13,729 nt of DNA from Choanephora cucurbitarum (lineage: Eukaryota; Mucoromycota; Mucoromycetes; Mucorales; Choanephoraceae), in contig JAIWNI010000275.1 of NCBI GenBank assembly GCA_025331435.1, positions 1 through 13,729 of the forward strand, read 5' to 3'. Below are positions 9,301-13,729 of this stretch, one piece after another. A program made the translations under genes and the position numbers. Each line of letters begins with the position of its first letter. The stretch's first letter is position 1. The notes below the pieces were generated by a model. It was not told the DNA's origin, ran no database searches, and was given only the letters and a program-made list of their open reading frames with translations.

Positions 9301-11353
9301 TAAAATTCTTATGATGACGGTACTGGACCTCCAAAGGTTCTACCCCTCGGTCCGTGCGAATGGTCCAATACTTGGTCTTATGGTCCGTAACAATTTCAAG
9401 CACGTCCAGAGCATCACTACCCAGAAGCAGATCGTAAGAGGGTTCCATCATAACTGAGACATTGTTTAATACAATGGGCACACCTTGCACTTGTACCATA
9501 AGCTCCGGTATATCCCTGAGAGCAGGAATGACACGCCCATCGGCCATCGTGTGGGTGACATACGAGTTTGCCATCGAACCTAAGTCTAAGCCCATGCTTT
9601 CGCACAACCGTTTACTAACTATAGAACCTCCTGATCCTTGATCGAGAACGGCGGGAACTTCCACTATACCAGAGACTATCGCATTCACCCTGGGAGCACC
9701 TCTCCTTTTCGCGTCGTCGATATAATACCTGACCTTACTAAGGCCATTGTCCTGATAGTATGTAGTGACTTGTGGCGTTTTTGGTGAGCTCTTGCGAGGG
9801 TTTTTCTGTGGAGTTCTCAACTCTCTAGACAAGCCTGACTTGAAGCCTTTCACACTATTAGACATCTGTTCTATAGACACTAGGAAGACCTTGGCTTTTT
9901 TGACATCCTTTGGATCGATAGTGCTTCCGGGCAAGACCGCGAATTGGGACACTGCCAACTGTTCATTAGTTTGTTCAACTTGTCTGGGTCTATCGTTCTT
10001 GACATTGGAAGGTTCCGGTTGCGTACGGGTTATGTTATGTTCAGTATTTCCTACGGCCTTTACTTGTTCTTGCAATTTACGACCTGAGTGCGAGTATCCA
10101 GGAGGAGTAGTGTCATGCACCTTGTTCCTTTTTCCGCTTCTTGACACGCGATAGTCTAGATCACTCCCTACTGTCTTCCTTTTCTCAGCAGCATAGGCTT
10201 CTCTGGAAACAGGATCACCATCCTCAGACGGCTCGTTATCAGGTTTTTGAGAGATGACCAAAAAGTTGGAGGTAGTCTTAGTATTAGCGTTGGATTTCTT
10301 TATGTATTGTGAACATTCCCAAAACGGATGATCACCTTCTTGGCCTTTACAAAGCTTGCATGGACGACAATCCCTGGCCATATGCCCTTCACCTTGACAA
10401 TTGAAACATGGCTTGGACGATCCTGGTTGAGCAGGGTTTCCTTGGGCACTTAAAAAGCTTTGCTGTTGTTGGGCTTGGGTTTGTATGAGCAGCGTAAGGT
10501 TCTTCATCAGATTGGTCATTTCCTCAATGGACTCGTCCTTTTTCATTGGCTGGGTTTTGTCCTTATCGTTTCTTCTTTTTCGTTGGGGTCGTGTGCCGTT
10601 ATTTTTATCCATAGAGATGGCTTTTCCTTGGGTCTTTTTAATTTCATTAAAATTTTTTGATTTGTTCTTGGGGACCGCACTTTCGTCTCCAGAACTATCA
10701 TCACTAAGATACTCTTCGCTATCTTCATCAGATGAGATTTCACTGTCATAGTCAGAGTCGTCGAAATTTTCTTCTTCCTTAGCAGCATCCATCGCTTCCT
10801 TCAAAGTTTTGGGCTTGGTTCTCTTAACCTCTCTCCTGAGGTCTTTAGGGCTCAAACCGGACAAGTAGGCGTCTTTCACTTCCTCATCCGCTAGTGTGGA
10901 TGTAGACCCTTGTATTTTAAGACTTTTGACTAGGTGGTTGAATCTATCGTTATATTCTCTGACAGATTCGCCCGATTTCTTCTTGGCATTTAGAATCTTA
11001 TTGATTATGTTCTTTGTAGATTGTTTTTTCTTGATACTAAAACGATCTTCAAATTCCTGTTCGAAGTGAGGCCAGTCTTTAAACTCCTGATCGAAGAACC
11101 ACTTGATGATTCTTTTGTCCTTCAGGTACCCTGGGACCACTTCTAGTCTGTCATTATCCTTGATCCTGAGTAATTTGCATCCAACATTGAAAAAGTTGAT
11201 CCATTCCTTTGGATCTTGGCCTTTCTTGAACTTTGGTACTTGATATCCACTTGACATTATTATTTCTGAAGAACCAGAGGGGGTTTTTGTGTTATTGATT
11301 GCTTTTTGATTGATAACTTCCACTGAAAACTCCCTTCTGGCAGAAGGCACCAT
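6380..11353 (-). CDS. Element 2 Gag-Pol polyprotein (1657 aa)
   Basis: A single fused Gag-Pol frame. A Gag-like domain spans about 40-195 and is followed by an acidic serine-rich tract (197-224). Two zinc knuckles follow: C316-C319-H324-C329 (CX2CX4HX4C) and C332-C335-H342-C347 (CX2CX6HX4C). After a long low-complexity linker comes the protease-like region, with D571-Q-G in place of D-T/S-G and the partner motif LLLGSDAL (642-649). RT has D906 and YLDD at 968-971. RNase H has D1117, E1158, D1185 and D1228. Integrase has H1328, H1331 or H1333, C1363, C1366 and the triad D1394, D1454, E1490 (DX35E). The tail (1592-1657) resembles a GPY/F-type end without a chromodomain. The ATG at 11353 uses the last base of the LTR and is the first ATG downstream of the putative TATA box. 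M33 (11257), at the beginning of the Gag homology, is an alternative start. Confidence 0.95.
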   Translation of the reverse strand: MVPSARREFSVEVINQKAINNTKTPSGSSEIIMSSGYQVPKFKKGQDPKEWINFFNVGCKLLRIKDNDRLEVVPGYLKDKRIIKWFFDQEFKDWPHFEQEFEDRFSIKKKQSTKNIINKILNAKKKSGESVREYNDRFNHLVKSLKIQGSTSTLADEEVKDAYLSGLSPKDLRREVKRTKPKTLKEAMDAAKEEENFDDSDYDSEISSDEDSEEYLSDDSSGDESAVPKNKSKNFNEIKKTQGKAISMDKNNGTRPQRKRRNDKDKTQPMKKDESIEEMTNLMKNLTLLIQTQAQQQQSFLSAQGNPAQPGSSKPCFNCQGEGHMARDCRPCKLCKGQEGDHPFWECSQYIKKSNANTKTTSNFLVISQKPDNEPSEDGDPVSREAYAAEKRKTVGSDLDYRVSRSGKRNKVHDTTPPGYSHSGRKLQEQVKAVGNTEHNITRTQPEPSNVKNDRPRQVEQTNEQLAVSQFAVLPGSTIDPKDVKKAKVFLVSIEQMSNSVKGFKSGLSRELRTPQKNPRKSSPKTPQVTTYYQDNGLSKVRYYIDDAKRRGAPRVNAIVSGIVEVPAVLDQGSGGSIVSKRLCESMGLDLGSMANSYVTHTMADGRVIPALRDIPELMVQVQGVPIVLNNVSVMMEPSYDLLLGSDALDVLEIVTDHKTKYWTIRTDRGVEPLEVQYRHHKNFIKRLVPENNYSNSEYDEDSSEDESGSWESYLVLPMPVNDSTVTPGGEGMDRPRELFMASQTRPDKSSEEEIQEAVRKSVEVSKLPEEDKKALLSLLLSYLDVFGLDYGDLKQTNLLKFSVDTGQEKPIYKKPNRFMSHSELEQLRGEIEEMLQNGQLIPTPGGASAGWAFPVLYVKKKLGEKRLCVQFQDLNAITIQDAWPVPHIVDLLESYKGSKVFTTLDLLKGFNQIAVDDDTIPKLTMSTPWGLYSYCVMPFGIKSGPATFCRMIYLAMEEFIGDFMSTYLDDLCTHSKTFTEHLVHLQKVLNRLREVNLVLKPSKCVWGQSEVEVLGFIVSSTGIRPNPKNVQKVEEFPTPKNVRDVRAFIALAGFYRRHVHSFGDIIEPLTKLLKKNVKFEWGTQHQRSYQVIKDSIKKAVELKYPDPKKRYRLYTDASDIGLGAVLTQDDEETGEERPVVFLSRKLVPAEINYPTVEKELLAVVYALKKLRKYLLDKEFDLFTDNTAVRYLFKKNDVSQRLQRWIMCVQEYQFKVYHLPGKQNIVADVMSRYPPAVNATSDEEDLFENMCHSLLVETSNEESYEPEIHKLRSYLLNPQGQGIHIALKRKALNYRVDENGNLFRLFRNERMVKVPRIYERDELVKSMHDYHGHYGQDATWARLYKQYWWPTAYDEVKRYVQSCHSCQIFSNVPNKVVLKGNVPTHHLFERFAIDYIGPFNTTSSKNKYIILAVECYSRWPIAKAVKAADSNTTVAFMYNELFTVFGATKFLLSDNGLHFTGKEVEEFIAHIKVKHQYTAPYHPQTNGMVESINGVIVKSLKKVAYERQSDWDILLPSILYAYRTKAHSVLKLSPYELLFGVEPLGQDKDVLQQYGRKLGFERLCFLQQRNSLQDFQIDYAVSKESSEDESDIQVGEAVLILKHNRRSKLDPKYRDKVYTVLVKKANNVYILANDKGKRLKRAVNGAQIRKYYSRQPL
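11339..11352 (-). other. Element 2 primer-binding site
   Basis: Directly inside the 5' LTR the minus strand reads TGGTGCCTTCTGCC, beginning with the TGG that pairs with a tRNA CCA end and with no gap to the LTR. The matching tRNA would end GGCAGAAGGCACCA; I cannot name it. The site overlaps a 15-bp palindrome (11333-11347) and also encodes the first residues of Gag if translation starts at 11353. Confidence 0.65.
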
Positions 11354-11629
11354 GAATTTGTCTGGTTCAAATCTATTCGCTTTTGTTTTTATTTGTGACA
11401 GCTTGAACTTTATTTAGTAAAAGGATTTTGATACAAATAGCACTGAAATGGTACATACTTAAAGGTTTATAATGAAATAGTTTTTTACAGTAATATGCAA
11501 GTATTTCAATTGAGATAAAAAGATGATAAAACTGATAATAATGGCTATTCCGCCTTTTGTTACTGTCAAGATAGATTTAGTTATTTTTTGATTGCTTAAG
11601 TTTTGTTAAATTAAGAGCCAGTCAACTCA
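11353..11629 (-). repeat. Element 2 5' LTR (277 bp), promoter copy
   Basis: It matches 6042-6318 at 275 of 277 positions and has TG…CA ends. Reading the minus strand, a TATAAA candidate is at 11471-11466 and AATAAA signals lie about 60-80 bp further on. No ATG lies between the expected start of transcription and the LTR end. The Gag-Pol frame stays open into the LTR as far as a stop at 11414-11416. Confidence 0.94.
11466..11471 (-). promoter_or_regulatory. Putative TATA box of element 2
   Basis: TATAAA on the minus strand (in CATTATAAACC) inside the 5' LTR, about 115 bp upstream of the first Gag-Pol ATG. It is supported by motif and position only. Confidence 0.45.
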
Positions 11630-11633
11630 AGTG
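11630..11633. repeat. Target-site duplication AGTG, right copy (element 2)
   Basis: Matches 6038-6041 on the other side of element 2. The pre-insertion target therefore read …GACTG-AGTG-TCAATC…. Confidence 0.75.
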
Positions 11634-11962
11634 TCAATCAGATAAATTGCATATCCTAAATATAAATGACAGCTGAGATCAACTTCAGGATTGAGCCAAT
11701 CAATCCCTCGGGTCATTTCCAAACTAGTCATACATCAATAACAATAGTCCTTATTATAACAAGAGCAAGGCGTTAAAGCTTCCTCATCAACAATCGTTTC
11801 TACTCTCAGCTTAAATAACCGGATAAACCAATCTCAAATCATTTTGTATAAATAGTCGTTGTAAACTCATTAGATAAAACAATTATCTCTCTTTATCAGA
11901 ATAAAAGGATTATCAAAGTACTCACTTGTCTTTTTATTCTTGAACCACTCACATTTTCCACA
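11634..11962 (+). repeat. Probable LTR fragment (3' part), + strand, interrupted by element 2
   Basis: Noncoding and AT-rich, with TATAAATAG at 11847-11855, an AATAAAA signal near 11900, a T-rich tail and a CCACA end at 11962 followed by coding-like DNA. The solo LTR at 12107-12549 has the same plan: TATAAATAGTTGTTGT, then CATTAG, then AATAAA and a CACA end. The stretch here reads TATAAATAGTCGTTGT and also has CATTAG. The two are probably relatives. The left end is not identifiable; by analogy it would lie near 5920-6015, across element 2. The expected duplicate of GTAGT (11963-11967) was not found. Confidence 0.5.
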
Positions 11963-12106
11963 GTAGTAACTGCCACTGCTTTTGTTCCTTACCAGGTCGG
12001 TGCCACTGGATCTGGATCAAGTCGATCTCGAAAGGGATCTCCAGCTCCATCCCGCTTGCCTGTCCCCCCCTCTTCTAATTCAGTCCCCTCTGAACCCAAA
12101 TCCTCG
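11963..12106 (+). pseudogene. N-terminal fragment of LINE-like ORF, left of the solo LTR
   Basis: A Ser/Pro-rich reading frame (codons beginning at 11963, 11966 and so on) encodes ATAFVPYQVGATGSGS, then SRKGSPAPSR and a proline/serine stretch, ending at the TCG codon at 12104-12106. Its base composition is clearly richer in C and G than the DNA to the left and matches the ORF right of the solo LTR. Leaving out the LTR and one CCTCG copy, the frame continues directly at 12555. No ATG lies in this frame within the fragment, so the true start is lost or lies beyond the LTR fragment to the left. A run of seven C (12064-12070) lies within it. The function of this low-complexity part is unknown. 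Confidence 0.6.
12102..12106. repeat. Target-site duplication CCTCG, left copy (solo LTR)
   Basis: CCTCG directly precedes the TGTGGTG start of the solo LTR and is repeated at 12550-12554 directly after its CA end. Confidence 0.85.
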
Positions 12107-12549
12107 TGTGGTGATCTGAGCACATTTAGTCTCAACAATGACAATAAGGTTGCATGAAAGACCAAATAAGTCATAAAAGATATAACATCAGAAACAAAGT
12201 AATAGATCTAAATCCTTACAAAATAAAAGAATCCAACTGAAGTCAATAAGGTTCAACACAAAGAACTAGACTCAAGAGATAGCATCACATCATTCGGTAA
12301 CATAAATCCTCGGGATAAGGAATGATGGTAACTATTAAAGTTACAAGTAACAATAGTACACTAAATTAGTACAAACTCCATAATCTGTGATTACATCAGA
12401 TTCTTTATTGAAAACATATAAATAGTTGTTGTTAGAAGACATTAGTTCTGTAACCTCTTTTTGAAGTAATAAACAGTTTAAAACAGTCTCACTGTACTCT
12501 CTTTCTGTCTCTATAATCTTTTCTCTTAAATCACTACCAAAACATCACA
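12107..12549 (+). repeat. Solo LTR (443 bp) inserted in the LINE ORF
   Basis: It begins TGTGGTGATC and ends AACATCACA, with partly inverted ends (TGTGGTGAT against ATCACA), and is flanked by perfect 5-bp copies of CCTCG. It has no coding capacity. TATAAATAG at 12417-12425 and AATAAA near 12468 indicate a + strand orientation. It is unrelated by eye to the LTRs of elements 1 and 2. A single LTR with intact target duplications is the usual product of recombination between the two LTRs of a full element, so an internal region has probably been lost. The owner family is not in the window. Confidence 0.87.
12417..12425 (+). promoter_or_regulatory. TATA box of the solo LTR
   Basis: TATAAATAG on the + strand, with a near-identical context in the LTR fragment at 11847-11855 (TATAAATAGTYGTTGT in both). 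A transcript starting from here would run into the LINE ORF fragment on the right. Confidence 0.45.
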
Positions 12550-12554
12550 CCTCG
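12550..12554. repeat. Target-site duplication CCTCG, right copy (solo LTR)
   Basis: Second copy of the 5-bp duplication. The LINE reading frame resumes with GTT at 12555. Confidence 0.85.
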
Positions 12555-13060
12555 GTTCCTGCTCCCTCTGCGGATGACTTTGCTCCTGCTCTCACTTCCG
12601 AGCCTGCTCCGCTCCCATCTCTGTTCCCACCGGTGATGCATCTGCCTGATTGGGCTTTGTCTTTCCAATCGCAACTTCGGTTGTGTGAGGATAAGATCAA
12701 GGCTCATGACGGCCGTCTTGAAGAGGTCGAGCACCTGGCTGCTGAGAATGCTCGCTTGCAAAGCGAATTGACAGCTATCAGAGAGGCCTTACAAACCTCT
12801 CAGGACTTGGTTGCTCAATTACGCAATGAGTTGGCTTCTCTTCGTTCTTCTGGTGTTTCTTCTGGTTCTTCTTGTGTTGCTTTTGGTCTCCCTTCTGGTT
12901 CTTCTGGTGCTGACGGTACTATGGATTGGGCTGATGATGTCGTCAGGGAAGCTGATTCTGCCATGGAAATGGTCGATGACTCTTCTTTTCCTGCTCTGAA
13001 CAAAGGCACTAGTGCCTCCAAGTTTGCCTCCTCTTCTCTTGCTTCTGCCTCTGCTACAGC

Positions 13061-13081
13061 TACTACTACTACTACTACTAC
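13061..13081 (+). repeat. TAC trinucleotide microsatellite
   Basis: Seven TAC units inside the LINE ORF. Read as ACT codons (the last ACG) they give a run of seven threonines, so expansion or contraction keeps the frame. Confidence 0.9.
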
Positions 13082-13676
13082 GGCTACTGCCAAGTCTACT
13101 ACCTCCAAGTCTGCCCCTTCTTTTGCTGCTGTGGTCAAAAAGGCCAAGCCTAAGCGCACAAAGGCCCCCTTGCCTCGTCAAATTGCTGCTGCTTCTCGTC
13201 AGTTCACTGCTCTGCCTGAGGACTATGTCCAAGGGTATCAGTATGTGTATCTGCCGAGTCGACATAAGGATAGTTACAAGAACCTGCGTTCGAAGCTAAC
13301 TATGCTTAAAGTCAACAACTGGCGGGTGCTTGACATCCATTTTCCTGCTGCTCGTGTCGTTGCCCTTTTGGTGCACAACGACTATGTCTCTGAACTCACT
13401 GCTGTTTTCGCCAAGGCTGGTGTCAAGCCTATTCTGGATTTCGATCCGCTTGACCCTAAGCATCTGGACGATCCTCGTGTCTCTTCTCTCTCTGCCTCGG
13501 ACACAGCTGACAAAGCTCGTCTGGTCCATCAAGGCCGTCTGTTGCGTGCCCTCAAGTACATTCGTTCGCCAGCCTGCAATGCAGTCGCTGCTGACTTTTG
13601 TGCTCGTGGGTGGATCACTGATGAGCAACTACGCGAGTTTAGAAAAACCGGTTCTTTTGCTGTTGTCTCTCCTTTT

Positions 13677-13729
13677 GGTGTTTCTGGTGTTGTCTCTGGT
13701 GTTTCTGGTGTTGTCTCTGGTGCTTTCTG
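13677..13729 (+). repeat. In-frame 21-bp tandem repeat in LINE ORF
   Basis: Two exact 21-bp units (13677-13697 and 13698-13718) encode GVSGVVS twice, followed by a partial third unit (GAF…) at the window edge. The repeat lies after the conserved ORF domain and may be a flexible linker before the endonuclease. Confidence 0.85.

Larger units (their letters stand above)
6042..11629 (-). mobile_element. Complete Ty3/gypsy LTR retrotransposon, element 2 (5588 bp)
   Basis: A full-length minus-strand element flanked by AGTG duplications. In its own order it has a 277-bp LTR (11629-11353), a PBS touching the LTR, a 1657-codon Gag-Pol ORF, a polypurine tract and a second LTR (6318-6042). The LTRs differ at only two positions, so the insertion is recent but probably older than element 1. 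Its proteins differ widely from element 1 in Gag, protease signature and linker regions, so the two are separate families rather than copies of one. The ORF has no stop or frameshift. It inserted into AT-rich DNA that looks like an older LTR. Confidence 0.95.
12555..13729 (+). pseudogene. LINE (non-LTR retrotransposon) ORF, N-terminal part, disrupted and open at window end
   Basis: An unbroken frame of 391 codons runs off the right edge. In order it shows a Pro/Ala-rich start, a short heptad-like coiled coil (about 12672-12850), a Ser/Gly/Ala linker with a seven-threonine run, a basic stretch (VVKKAKPKRTKAP), then a compact region with YQYVYLPSRHKDS, RVLDIHFPAARVVALLVHND and FDPLDPKHLDDP. I recall this last region in Mucoromycota LINE polyproteins, where an APE-type endonuclease and an RT follow; neither is reached here. 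The first in-frame ATG right of the solo LTR is at 12636. The copy is interrupted by the solo LTR, so it is called a pseudogene, although the visible codons contain no stop. The codons are rich in GCT, TCT and GTC, unlike the two Ty3 elements. The LINE assignment comes from memory of the family, not from a search. Confidence 0.62.

Noticed and set aside
9064..10788. Small open frames on both strands within the element 2 ORF, including a Lys-rich one at 10543-10788
   Set aside because: Out-of-frame reflections of the Gag linker and acidic tract; no independent start context or homology seen.
6042..11629. The 277-bp direct repeats as a CRISPR or other repeat-based system
   Set aside because: There are only two copies, with TG…CA ends, PBS, PPT and a target duplication; they are LTRs.
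11989..12174. 61-codon minus-strand open frame across the left edge of the solo LTR
   Set aside because: It crosses an insertion boundary and is antisense to the LINE fragment, so it cannot be an old gene.
12815..13628. Several open frames on the minus strand opposite the LINE ORF (Arg/Ser-rich and Glu/Ala-rich)
   Set aside because: They are shadows of the biased GCT/TCT/GTC codons of the + strand ORF and show no recognisable domain.

Overview
The window is eukaryotic repeat DNA, most likely from an early-diverging fungus of the Mucorales type. The grounds are two intron-free Ty3/gypsy polyproteins, AT-rich noncoding DNA with TATA boxes and AATAAA signals, and, at the right end, an alanine/serine-rich non-LTR ORF whose middle part (…YVYLPSRHKDS…, …VVALLVHNDY…) I recognise from memory as typical of Mucoromycota LINE polyproteins. 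The host assignment is inference. I see no bacterial operon, rRNA, tRNA or CRISPR, and no ordinary host gene.

Layout. (1) 1-464: AT-rich, no gene, LTR-like promoter and poly(A) signals on the + strand. (2) 465-5618: complete Ty3/gypsy element 1 on the minus strand, with two identical 89-bp LTRs, a PBS, a polypurine tract and one intact 1627-codon Gag-Pol ORF (588-5471). Its Gag begins with a long coiled coil. No target-site duplication is visible. (3) 5619-6041: AT-rich LTR-like remnant. (4) 6042-11629: complete Ty3/gypsy element 2, also on the minus strand, with 277-bp LTRs (275/277 identical), a 4-bp AGTG duplication, a PBS abutting the LTR, a polypurine tract and one intact 1657-codon ORF (6380-11353). 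(5) 11634-11962: remainder of the DNA into which element 2 inserted, resembling the 3' half of an LTR on the + strand. (6) 11963-13729: a LINE-like ORF on the + strand, open at the window edge and split by a 443-bp solo LTR (12107-12549) flanked by a perfect CCTCG duplication. The ORF frame matches on the two sides once the LTR and one CCTCG are discounted.

How it works together. This is a nest of retrotransposons. Each Ty3/gypsy element carries what it needs for its own cycle: promoter and poly(A) signal in the LTRs, a tRNA-type primer site, a polypurine tract, and Gag, protease, RT-RNase H and integrase in one frame. The near-identical LTRs point to recent insertions, element 1 probably the younger. 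The LINE copy is broken and the LTR remnants are older.

No wholly new system is evident. The most unusual points are the 89-bp LTRs, the coiled-coil Gag extension, a protease signature reading D-Q-G in place of D-T/S-G, substituted residues in the conserved RT block V-D-Y-R-x-L-N, and an element 2 start codon that straddles the LTR/primer-site junction.
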